Assembly (NCBI RefSeq): GCF_014287875.1
Contig: NZ_JACOPN010000008.1
Location: 114,990 to 178,989, forward strand
From: Flintibacter faecis
Lineage (GTDB): Bacteria > Bacillota > Clostridia > Oscillospirales > Oscillospiraceae
Direction: 5' to 3'
DNA length: 64,000 nt
A program made the position numbers and the translations under genes. Below, in pieces: positions 52,988-60,451 of the stretch (its first letter is position 1; each line of letters begins with the position of its first letter). Below the pieces are notes generated by a model, which did no database searches, was not told where the DNA came from, and saw only the letters and a program-made list of their open reading frames with translations.

Positions 52988-53978
52988 AAAGAAAGAGCGT
53001 AAACAGAAGGAGCGCAAACAGAAAAGCGCACCCGTAAAGGGGAAAAAGAAAATTATCATCATCGCAGCGGCGGTCCTGCTGGTGGCAGTCGCGGCGCTGA
53101 TCGTCTTCAAGCCGTTTGGCAGCAAGGGCAAAGAAGGCGGAAAGGAGGAGGAAGTCGTCCAGCCGGAGACCATTGAGGCCCCCATGCTCTATGAGCTGGG
53201 CGACTTGAAGCTCACGGCGCTGCCGGTGCTGAACGCGGACATCGTCGTGACGCGCGAGGAGGTCCCCGGCATGGTCCCGGAGGAGGAAGAACAGCCCGTG
53301 GTGCTGGAGACCGCCGACCCGGAGAAGCCGGACGAAAAATCCGACGAAAAATCGGACGAGGAACCGGAGGAAAAGCCGGAGGAAAAACCCGCCGAGTCGG
53401 CACCCCCCGTGGCGAACGCCTTCCACTACGAGGGCCTGGGGAACGCGGCGGCCGTCGCCTCGGCGTACACCACGCTGCTGACGGATTCGGCGGTGGGCTT
53501 CTACCCGGTGGACAGCACGCTGCAGCCCGCGAAGCAGCCGGAATTTGACACCGACGCGGGCAGCGTCCAGCTGGTGATGGAGGCGGCGGAGGAGGACAGC
53601 TTCTTCTACGCCTTCCGGGTAGAGTGGTCAGAGGACATCGTCACCGTCGTTCCCGAAAAGGTGGAGGGCGCTCTGCCCGATCCGCCGCAGCCGGTGGAAA
53701 TGACCCTCTCCGAGGCCACCAGCTATATGCGCTACTGCATCCCCAGCCTGCTGGGTGTCAGCACGGACGAGGTCAAGAACTACCGCATCTATGTGGAGGA
53801 CGGCAAGGTGCTCATCAACGGCACGCCCTGCCTCCGCTTCAAGATCTGCCGCGAGAACCCGCAGACCGGCGGCAACGAGAACAGCGGCGACTACTACCTC
53901 TCCTCCGACCGGCGGCACATCTACCGGCTGAACGTGGAGACCAACGAGGTGGAGGAGGCCGATCTCTCCGCGCCCTGA
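52980..53978 (+). CDS. Single-pass membrane protein, unknown function
   Basis: A 332-residue protein. A basic N-terminus (RKKKERKQKERKQKS) precedes one membrane segment (residues 24-43, KIIIIAAAVLLVAVAALIVF). The outside part has an acidic Glu/Pro/Lys-rich linker (about 100-145, with EKPDEKSDEKSDEEPEEKPE-like repeats) and a folded C-terminal half (about 150-325) with no recognisable family. It overlaps the FtsA-like gene by 8 bases, so it may anchor or partner that protein, somewhat as PilN does for PilM. Its last 58 bases overlap the convergent AAA+ gene. Confidence 0.75.
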   Translation: MRKKKERKQKERKQKSAPVKGKKKIIIIAAAVLLVAVAALIVFKPFGSKGKEGGKEEEVVQPETIEAPMLYELGDLKLTALPVLNADIVVTREEVPGMVPEEEEQPVVLETADPEKPDEKSDEKSDEEPEEKPEEKPAESAPPVANAFHYEGLGNAAAVASAYTTLLTDSAVGFYPVDSTLQPAKQPEFDTDAGSVQLVMEAAEEDSFFYAFRVEWSEDIVTVVPEKVEGALPDPPQPVEMTLSEATSYMRYCIPSLLGVSTDEVKNYRIYVEDGKVLINGTPCLRFKICRENPQTGGNENSGDYYLSSDRRHIYRLNVETNEVEEADLSAP

Positions 53979-55327
53979 ACCGGCGTGAGCCCCAGGGCAT
54001 CGGGACGGCCCGAGAGCCAAAGCGCGGCCCCGGAGCCCGCCCACTGAGATAACAGCGGGGCCAGCAGGCCCTCCAAAACCGCCACCGACGAGCGGACGGA
54101 CAGCCCCCCGGCCTCTGGTGTCAGGGCGGCGACGGTGTCCGGGTCGGCATCGGCGATCACCACGCCGTATTCCCGCCCAAGGGCGCGGAGCTGCTTGCGG
54201 GTGATGTCCCGCCGGGCCGCGAGCGTGAGGGGCTGAAAGCCGATCAGCCCTGTGAAGCGCCCCGCGATCTCCGACAAGACCCCCTGCCGCACCATGGCGC
54301 GGCGGGCGGATTCGTTTTCCTGATACAGCCGCTCCGCCAGCGTGGCCGGGGCGGCTGTTTCCTGCTTTGGGCCGTCTGCGGAAAAGCCCATGCGCCGCCC
54401 GCCGCGGCCGGTGAGGTCGGCGTTGCTGGTAAAGACAAAGATGCACTGCCGGAAATCCAGCTCCCGCTGGCCGTCCTTGCCGGGGCGGCAGGCGGTGATG
54501 CGCCCCTCGTCCAAAACCGACAGGAACATCTTCAACACCTCCGGGTGGGCCTTATCCAGCTCGTCAAAGAGGAACACCGTCCGGGCATTTTCCCGCACCG
54601 CCTCGAAAATGGGCGGATCGTCGTAGCCCACATACCCCGGCGGCGCGCCGATGAGCCGGTGGACGGAATGGGGCTGTGTAAAGGTGTTCAGCTCCGTCCA
54701 GACCGTTTGATAGCGGGGCCCGCCGCACCGTTCCAACGCCGGGGCCACCGCCTTCGCCAATTCCGATTTTCCCACGCCTGTCGGCCCGTAGAGAATGAGG
54801 GACAGGGGCCGGGCCGGGGCGCTTTTGCCGACGTGGGCGCAGAGACGGAACGCCGCCGCCTCCACCGCCCGCTCCTGCCCCAGGACCCGCGCCCCCAGCT
54901 CGCGGACAAGGCGGGGGAACAGCGCCCCCATCGGCTGGGGAGCGGGGGAGGGCTGCGCCCTCGGGGCAGGGGACGGCTCCGGTGCCGGAAGCACCGCCGC
55001 GGACAGCTCCCCCGCGGGGCGGAGCGTCCGCAGGCGGGCGGACAGCAGCTCGTAGGAATCAAAGCGCCACACGCTGCGGGCAAAGAGCGCGCGGAGCACG
55101 CCGTCCGCGCCGCCGTAGCGCACGGCGGGCCGCCAGTAGAGAAGATACGCCCCGTCCTCCCGGCGGGCAAAGCCCAGGGCCGCGTACCGGGGCGCACAGC
55201 CTGTCGGCAGCTCGCAGGGCGAAAACTCGTAGCTGCGGCCCGACTGACCGCAGAGGTCCACGCGGCGGCGAAGCGCCTGGTAAAAGGCAGGCTCCGCCCC
55301 GCAGAATTGAGCAAATTTCGTTTCCAT
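53921..55327 (-). CDS. Single-AAA+ Clp/ClpB-type ATPase with novel N-terminal region
   Basis: About 468 residues. The C-terminal 300 residues are one ClpB/HslU-type AAA+ module: Walker A GPTGVGKSELAKAV, pore loop GYVGYDD, Walker B VFLFDELDKAHPEVLKMF, sensor 1 FVFTSNA, arginine-finger region EIAGRFTGLIGFQPL, and a Clp D2-like small domain. The N-terminal 155 residues are unlike Clp N domains (ends in a Pro-rich linker PAPEPSPAPRAQPSPAP). No ClpP-binding IGF/L loop was seen, which suggests unfolding or remodelling. ATG 55327 has AGGGGGTG upstream; a further ATG at 55351 is less likely. Convergent with, and overlapping, the membrane-protein gene. Confidence 0.82.
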   Translation of the reverse strand: METKFAQFCGAEPAFYQALRRRVDLCGQSGRSYEFSPCELPTGCAPRYAALGFARREDGAYLLYWRPAVRYGGADGVLRALFARSVWRFDSYELLSARLRTLRPAGELSAAVLPAPEPSPAPRAQPSPAPQPMGALFPRLVRELGARVLGQERAVEAAAFRLCAHVGKSAPARPLSLILYGPTGVGKSELAKAVAPALERCGGPRYQTVWTELNTFTQPHSVHRLIGAPPGYVGYDDPPIFEAVRENARTVFLFDELDKAHPEVLKMFLSVLDEGRITACRPGKDGQRELDFRQCIFVFTSNADLTGRGGRRMGFSADGPKQETAAPATLAERLYQENESARRAMVRQGVLSEIAGRFTGLIGFQPLTLAARRDITRKQLRALGREYGVVIADADPDTVAALTPEAGGLSVRSSVAVLEGLLAPLLSQWAGSGAALWLSGRPDALGLTPVQGAERSASSTSLVSTFSR

Positions 55328-55404
55328 CGCGCACCCCCTGTGGCTAATCATACCCGCCGGGGAGCGGCTTTAGAAAAAAATTTTGCGAAAAATCGGAAAA
55401 GCGG

Positions 55405-55431
55405 TTAATTTCCCGGAAACCGGGCCGATAT
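55405..55431 (+). promoter_or_regulatory. Sigma-28 promoter for flagellin
   Basis: A perfect -10 GCCGATAT (55424-55431) with TTAA at the 15-base -35 position, 119 bases ahead of the flagellin start. Flagellin promoters are the classic SigD target. The predicted transcript has a leader of about 110 bases. Confidence 0.75.
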
Positions 55432-55504
55432 AAGAAATGTAAGGCAAATCACCCGGGGCAAAGCGGCCGGCCGGCGCGGCGCTGCGGGGAAAAACCGAAA
55501 CAGA

Positions 55505-55540
55505 CGGGCAAAAGGAATTGCCCGGCAAACTGAAAAGGAG
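55505..55540 (+). promoter_or_regulatory. Candidate CsrA-binding leader in flagellin mRNA
   Basis: A hairpin with a 7-base-pair stem (CGGGCAA, 55505-55511, with TTGCCCG, 55518-55524) displays GGA in the loop AAGGAA. A second GGA lies in the Shine-Dalgarno AAGGAG (55535-55540), 9 bases before the start. Two GGA sites about 23 bases apart, one in a loop and one on the ribosome site, is the known layout of the Bacillus hag leader. csrA and fliW are in this locus. Confidence 0.7.
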
Positions 55541-55549
55541 TTTTTTATC

Positions 55550-56785
55550 ATGCGTATTCAGCACAACATTATGGCGATGAACGCCTACCGCAACTACAAC
55601 AACAACACCTCCGCCCTGAGCAAGAACCTGGAGAAGCTGTCCTCCGGCTACAAGATCAACCGCGCCGGTGACGATGCCGCCGGTCTGGCCATTTCCGAGA
55701 AGATGCGCGCCCAGATCACCGGTCTGAAGGCCGCCAGCAAGAACGTCAAGGACGGCGTCTCCCTGGTGAAGACCGCTGAGGGCGCTCTGCAGGAAGTCCA
55801 CGACATGCTCAACCGCATGGACTACCTGGCTACCCAGTCCGCCAACGGCACCTACGACAACGAGGTGGACCGCCTGAACCTGCAGAAGGAGGTCAACTCC
55901 CTCCGCAGCGAGATCGACCGCATCGCCGACAGCTCCAACTTCAACGGCAAGAAGCTGCTGGACGGCAGCATGGACGGCCTCAAGACCACGAACTTTAAGG
56001 CTGCGGCTGATACTAATGGCAATAAGGCTGCCATTGATCTTTCCATCGCCCACGACAAGCAGATCAGCGTTGGGGGAGCCAAAGTAGACCTCACTGTCAA
56101 GTTTGGTGCCGTTGGTGCTGATGCCGCGTCGGCGACTCTTAAAGCTAACGGTGAGCTGGAAATTAAGTTGCAGCAGAATAAGACTTACACTGCCGCTGAC
56201 ATTCAGGATCTCATTGCTCACGCGAACATTGATGCCGTTAAGGATAAGCTGAGCGCCGATGAATCGGCTGATCTGAATCAAGTGCTGGCCGATGTGAAGG
56301 TCAGCGGTAAAGACACTACCACCAGTGCTACTGACACTGCCGTTAATGATGCCACCGGCACCGTCGACCAGAACAGAAAGACCGGTGAGAAGCTCACCCT
56401 GCAGATCGGCGACACCGCTGACCGCTTCAACAAGATGAAGGTCAACGTGGGCGATATGCACGCCAAGGCGCTGGGCATTGACACCCTGACCATCGCCGAT
56501 CAGGAGGGCGCTGCCAAGGCCATCCAGTCCATCAAGGATGCCATCAACACCGTGTCCTCCACCCGCGGCGACCTGGGCGCTATCCAGAACCGTCTGGAGC
56601 ACACCCAGAACAACCTGTCCGTCATGACCGAGAACATTCAGGATGCCGAGTCCACCATCCGCGACACCGACGTGGCCGACGAGATGATGGCTTACACCAA
56701 GAACAACATCCTGGTGCAGTCCGCTCAGGCCATGCTGGCCCAGGCCAACCAGGTGCCCCAGGGCGTGCTGCAGCTGCTGCAGTAA
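55550..56785 (+). CDS. hag: Flagellin
   Basis: A 411-residue filament subunit. D0/D1 ends are highly conserved: MRIQHNIMAMNAYRNYNNNT, LEKLSSGYKINRAGDDAAGL and AISEKMRAQITGLKAASKNV at the N-terminus; TRGDLGAIQNRLEHTQNNLS and AQAMLAQANQVPQGVLQLLQ at the C-terminus. The middle (about 145-280) is a variable domain with AT-richer codon choice than the strongly biased ends, suggesting separate exchange. Expected to be bound by FliS and FliW, and exported without a signal peptide. The only flagellin gene in the window. Confidence 0.97.
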   Translation: MRIQHNIMAMNAYRNYNNNTSALSKNLEKLSSGYKINRAGDDAAGLAISEKMRAQITGLKAASKNVKDGVSLVKTAEGALQEVHDMLNRMDYLATQSANGTYDNEVDRLNLQKEVNSLRSEIDRIADSSNFNGKKLLDGSMDGLKTTNFKAAADTNGNKAAIDLSIAHDKQISVGGAKVDLTVKFGAVGADAASATLKANGELEIKLQQNKTYTAADIQDLIAHANIDAVKDKLSADESADLNQVLADVKVSGKDTTTSATDTAVNDATGTVDQNRKTGEKLTLQIGDTADRFNKMKVNVGDMHAKALGIDTLTIADQEGAAKAIQSIKDAINTVSSTRGDLGAIQNRLEHTQNNLSVMTENIQDAESTIRDTDVADEMMAYTKNNILVQSAQAMLAQANQVPQGVLQLLQ

Positions 56786-56860
56786 TCCGCCGAACGGGCA
56801 AAAGCGATTTTGTTCTCCCCTCGGACGACCGACGCCATACGGCGCGTCCGAACGACCCAA

Positions 56861-56902
56861 AAAAAGCGGAAGGAGCGCACAAGCGCTCCTTCCGCTTTTT
56901 CA
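56861..56902 (+). terminator. Rho-independent terminator after flagellin
   Basis: An 18-base-pair perfect stem (56861-56878 with 56883-56900, loop ACAA) whose left arm starts AAAAAGCGG and whose right arm ends in TTTTT. Could act on either strand. Confidence 0.92.
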
Positions 56903-56904
56903 GC

Positions 56905-57590
56905 GTGTCGATAAACCCTTTTCTGTCATTCCGAGGAGCGCAGCACCCGCAAGGGGTACGCCGCATCCGTAAGGCAGCAAAGCTGCCAACGGCTGCGCAG
57001 CACCCGCAAGGGGTACGCCGCATCCGTAAGGCAGCAAAGCTGCCAACGGCTGCGCAGCACCCGCAAGGGGTACGCCCCCCTCGTTCCCTTGGCTCCCCCT
57101 GTGGGGGAGCTGGCACGGCGTGAGCCGTGACTGAGAGGGCGGGCGGCTGATAGCCGCCCCTACAAGAGACCAGTGAAGCAGGTGTAGGGGCGGATATCAT
57201 CCGCCCGCCGTCGGCGTACAAGGCAAGCATTGCGGGCGGATGGGGACATCCGCCCCTACGGAATGTGACGAACCTTGTCCGTAGGGGCCGCTGTCCTCAG
57301 CGGCCCGCCGAGGGCGTATGCACCCACAGTATCCCCGTCCAGCAGCCTCCCTTGTCAAAGGGAGGTGGCACGGCGAAGCACCCGCAAGGGGTACGCCGCA
57401 TCCGTAAGGCAGCAAAGCTGCCAACGGCTGCGCAGCCGTGACGGAAGGATTCCGACCCCAGGAAAGCTGTCCTAAAAACGGAATCCCTCAGTCAGCTTCG
57501 CTGACAGCTAGCCCTATCCCTTTTGTCCCTTTGGGACATTTCCCCTTGATAAGGGGAATCGGCCTCGCAATGACAGGCTTTTTCGACAGT
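56905..57590. repeat. Mosaic of dispersed and tandem palindromic repeats
   Basis: No gene is seen. A 57-base unit starting CAGCACCCGCAAGGGGTACG occurs in tandem at 56941-56997 and 56998-57054, partly at 57055-57074 and again, separated, at about 57376-57432. Between them are palindromes such as GGGCGGATATCATCCGCCC (near 57188-57206) and GGGGAGCTGGCACGGCGTGA-type units (57112 region). The edges carry TGTCATTCCGAGG (56924-56936) and, inverted, CCTCGCAATGACA (57563-57575). These repeat classes are, from memory, common in gut Oscillospiraceae genomes. Apparent frames inside (for example 56905-57123) only translate the repeats. Confidence 0.85.
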
Positions 57591-57691
57591 CTCTTTGCAC
57601 GCCCTTATTTTTCGCAACGGATAATCAAGGATATGCGACCGGTATGAGTCCTTTTTGACAAGGGGATGCAAGTAGGTCACAGGGAGTAAAA

Positions 57692-57730
57692 AAGCGTACC
57701 GTTTGACCGGGCCGGTCAGACGGTACGCTT
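57692..57730 (-). terminator. Terminator for yerC-like gene
   Basis: A long stem (AAGCGTACCGT with ACGGTACGCTT, inner TTGACC/GGTCAG) lies 36 bases beyond the stop on the minus strand and is followed there by TTTTTT. The plus side has a TTTTT too, so it may be bidirectional. Confidence 0.82.
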
Positions 57731-57765
57731 GTTTTTGAGATCAGTGTAGCTTTATGTTGTCCGGG

Positions 57766-58101
57766 TCATTTCGCCGGGACAGGGTCCTGTGCAGAGCCCT
57801 GTGTGTCGCCCTCTTTCAGGCGGTTTAGAACCAGTTGATAGCCGCCGGAGCCATAGCGCAGTTCAGTGTTGATGCGGGTGATGGTAGAGCTGCTCACCGG
57901 GACCTGATTGCGGACCATCTCATAGGTATTGCCGTCCAGCAGTAGCCCGGCCACCTGAAAGCGCTGGGCAAAGGCGGTGAGTTCTTGAATGGTAAACAGA
58001 TCGCTGAAAAAGGTGTAACACTCGTCCACCGTGTCCAGCGAAAGAATGCCCTGGAATAACCGGTCAATGGGCTCTGACTGGTTGCGTTGCAAATGCGACA
58101 T
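57766..58101 (-). CDS. YerC/YecD family TrpR-related regulator
   Basis: A 111-residue protein (IDRLFQGILSLDTVDECYTF, FSDLFTIQELTAFAQRFQVA, LLLDGNTYEMVRNQVPVSSS, TITRINTELRYGSGGYQLVL) matching the TrpR-like YerC family of helix-turn-helix proteins common in Firmicutes. GGAGG precedes the start. Target not known. Separated from the flagellar locus by the repeat mosaic and probably unrelated to it. Confidence 0.88.
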   Translation of the reverse strand: MSHLQRNQSEPIDRLFQGILSLDTVDECYTFFSDLFTIQELTAFAQRFQVAGLLLDGNTYEMVRNQVPVSSSTITRINTELRYGSGGYQLVLNRLKEGDTQGSAQDPVPAK

Positions 58102-58175
58102 AAAAAACCTCCTTTTTCACCGACCTTATTGTACCAGATGACGGAGGAAATGTCGAGAGGGAAATATGGACCCGC

Positions 58176-58991
58176 TCAGCTGTCCGCCGCCAGGGTGAAA
58201 CTCTGCCAGCATTCGGCCAGTTGATCGGCCAGCCCGTTCCCTGCCAGCTGGGTGCCGGGGACACAGTCCAGCCAGGCGAGCGTGGCGGTGCAGCGCTGGA
58301 GGTCACCGAAATAACGCTGCTCGATCTGGTCATAGTCCGCTTGGGGGATGGCCTGCGCCTGGGCATCCTCATAGGTCACCTGCTCCTGACCGTTTTCGTC
58401 ATACTCCGTGTTCCGATAGCCCAGGAAGAAGCCTTTCACCGCACCGTCCTTCAAAGAGACGGCCCGCTTGCTCTCATAGTAGTGGGCGGCTCCGTCCTTG
58501 TTGGAGTCGGTCAGAATGTAGGTATAAACACCATCTGACTGGTTCTGATAGGCTCGGATCGCGGAGGTGGGGGTGCCCTGAAAGTCATCCGGCTGGAACA
58601 CAGGCTGGCAGCTGTCCTGGGTTTTGACCTGGCTCAGGCCGGAGCCATCGGCGTTGACCTGCCAGATGGCGTTGCTGGTATAGGACCCGGTGCCCTGAAT
58701 CTGGCAGACGATCAGCTCCAGCCGGTCATCCTGGTCCAGGTCGGCCACGGTATAGCCCCACCAGTCCCACTCGTCGGCCACCTGCCAGTCCTGCACATGG
58801 TCTGCCATGACCTGGAGCTGCTTCTCCGGGGAGAGGGCGAAAGAGTAGTCCATCGGAGCGGAGCTGCTGGCCGACTCAGAGCCGCCGCTCTGACTGGCGC
58901 TGTCAGAGCTCTGGCTGCCCTGAGAGGACCCGCAGCCGGAGAGCAGGGCGGCGGAGAGACACACTGCGCCGAATAACTGAAATTTGTTCAT
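58176..58991 (-). CDS. Secreted lipoprotein, unknown function
   Basis: About 271 residues. A lipoprotein signal (MNKFQLFGAVCLSAALLSGC, lipobox LLSGC) is followed by a Ser/Gly-rich tether and a soluble domain with DLDQDDRLELIV and DSNKDGAAHYY segments, similar to calcium-binding FG-GAP/VCBS-like Asp-rich loops. The start ATG at about 58991 follows GGAGG; a TTG frame upstream at 59018 is not needed. No recognisable enzyme domain. It is transcribed toward yerC. Confidence 0.75.
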   Translation of the reverse strand: MNKFQLFGAVCLSAALLSGCGSSQGSQSSDSASQSGGSESASSSAPMDYSFALSPEKQLQVMADHVQDWQVADEWDWWGYTVADLDQDDRLELIVCQIQGTGSYTSNAIWQVNADGSGLSQVKTQDSCQPVFQPDDFQGTPTSAIRAYQNQSDGVYTYILTDSNKDGAAHYYESKRAVSLKDGAVKGFFLGYRNTEYDENGQEQVTYEDAQAQAIPQADYDQIEQRYFGDLQRCTATLAWLDCVPGTQLAGNGLADQLAECWQSFTLAADS

Positions 58992-59067
58992 AGAAAAACC
59001 TCCTGTATTGCTGACCAAAGGCTACCACGAAAGGGCGGGAAATGCAACTGAATTTTAAGCCGAAGGG

Positions 59068-59970
59068 TTAAAACAGGTCCAGCATATTGTCCAGATAGAG
59101 TTCCTCCCGCACGTGAAGTTGGTATTCGGGCCGGGTCAGATAGTGCAGCAGAAATTCCAGCACCAGGGCGCTGCCCAGGCTGCGGCCTTCGATTTTAAAG
59201 TTGGAAAAGCCCATGGGAAGATAGATGGTCTGGATATCGTCCACGCCGATGAAGCCCGGGTTTTCCATGGCTTTGGAAAAGCGGTAGCCCCCGGCGGCAT
59301 CGGGCGCGGCGCAGTGGTGCTCCTGGCCTGGCTCCCCCAAGTTTTTCCGGCTGACCGCCCGGTAACAGGCTGCCCGGTCCTTGCAGCCGAAGAAGCAGCA
59401 TTCGTTGCACAAAAACTCCACCTTGTCTTTTAAATCCTGGGGCAGGACATCCAGCTGGGGGAGGGCCTTATTCAGGCGGAAGTCGGGCACCACATAGCGA
59501 AAGTCTGTCCGGTCCAGCTCCTGCCGAAGCCGGGAAAAAGCAGTGAGGACTTTGGTGGTGGAGGAGACGAAATAGAGCCCGGGATACTCCGCCTGCAGGT
59601 AGTGCAGCAGCAGGTCTGAGTGGACGATAATGCCGTTTTGCGGGCCGTCATACTCGGCAAACAGGCGGGCCAGGGCGTTGCACTTGGGGTCGGAGAGGTG
59701 CTCGGGCCGGAGGAGGGAGTTGCTAAAGGTCAGCCGGGCGGAGATGCCGTATTCCGCCATCAGCTCCAGCACTTCCCGGGGATCGTGTTCCCCGCAGCCA
59801 ACCCGTCCGCCGCCCCAGAGACAATCCGAGGGAGCGCCGTAAATAGAGCCGATTCGGCACCAGGGGTAAAAGTATTCCCGGTGGGCCCGGAACAGAGGCA
59901 GAAAAACCTGGTAGAGTTCATAAAATTCAAATAGACCGGGGAGGTGATAGTAAGCGACATCTCGTTTCAC
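59068..59970 (-). CDS. Conserved protein of unknown function with Cys motif
   Basis: About 300 residues starting at GTG 59970 after AAGGAG (7 bases). The sequence (FLPLFRAHREYFYPWCRIGS, LFAEYDGPQNGIIVHSDLLL) and the Cys run FLCNECCFFGCKDRAACY, with a further Cys in HHCAAPDAAGG, recall U32-peptidase-like (YhbU/UbiV) TIM-barrel proteins that hold an iron-sulphur cluster, but the match is only suggestive. No signal peptide. An upstream ATG at 60120 would overlap the sigK start and lacks support. Confidence 0.6.
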   Translation of the reverse strand: MKRDVAYYHLPGLFEFYELYQVFLPLFRAHREYFYPWCRIGSIYGAPSDCLWGGGRVGCGEHDPREVLELMAEYGISARLTFSNSLLRPEHLSDPKCNALARLFAEYDGPQNGIIVHSDLLLHYLQAEYPGLYFVSSTTKVLTAFSRLRQELDRTDFRYVVPDFRLNKALPQLDVLPQDLKDKVEFLCNECCFFGCKDRAACYRAVSRKNLGEPGQEHHCAAPDAAGGYRFSKAMENPGFIGVDDIQTIYLPMGFSNFKIEGRSLGSALVLEFLLHYLTRPEYQLHVREELYLDNMLDLF

Positions 59971-60103
59971 GGTGTGACTCCTTCTTTGGTGTGGTATCGT
60001 GCGGCGTTCTGCTTGCATTATAAAAGAAATGCCGCAATTCTGCAAGGAGGCCCCAGCATAGGGACGACCATCCTTTACATAGTTTGGAACAGGGGGTGTT
60101 ATC

Positions 60104-60451
60104 ATGCTGTCTCCGGCCATTTATTTGCTTTTGAACGGTCTGTTTTTCACCCTGCGCCTGTCAGGTGGGGGCGGGTCCTTTCCACGTCCCCTGAAGGCGG
60201 AGGAGGAGCGGGAATATTTGCAGCGCTGGGCCCAGGGGGATTTAGAAGCTCGCAACAAGCTGGTGGAACACAATCTGCGCCTGGTGGCCCACATCGTGAA
60301 AAAGTACTACTCCCAGTCCGGGGACCAGGACGACCTGATCTCCATCGGCACCATCGGGCTTATCAAAGGAATTTCGACTTTTAAAGCGGATAAAAATGTG
60401 AGGTTGGCGACTTATGCCAGCAGGTGTATAGAAAATACTATCCTCACTTAG
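60104..60451 (+). pseudogene. sigK: Sigma-K gene, N-terminal part only
   Basis: 115 residues of pro-sigma-K: a hydrophobic pro-sequence ([20 protein letters not shown]), [20 protein letters not shown], then region 2 with [20 protein letters not shown] and [20 protein letters not shown], ending [12 protein letters not shown] and a stop. Normal sigma-K is about 235-240 residues; region 3 and 4 are missing. The stop falls near the skin-element insertion point of Bacillus subtilis and Clostridioides difficile sigK. GC is about 60% until about 60360 and then 34 of 91 bases (hand count) to the stop. The rest of sigK and a recombinase were not found in this window. It could be a split gene rebuilt in sporulation or a plain truncation. 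Confidence 0.88.

Noticed and set aside
56905..57123. Small reading frame over the 57-bp repeats
   Set aside because: It simply translates the tandem repeat and has no start signals or conserved protein.
56941..57435. CRISPR array
   Set aside because: The 57-bp units abut directly with no unique spacers, are themselves palindromic and vary in spacing; no cas genes are near.
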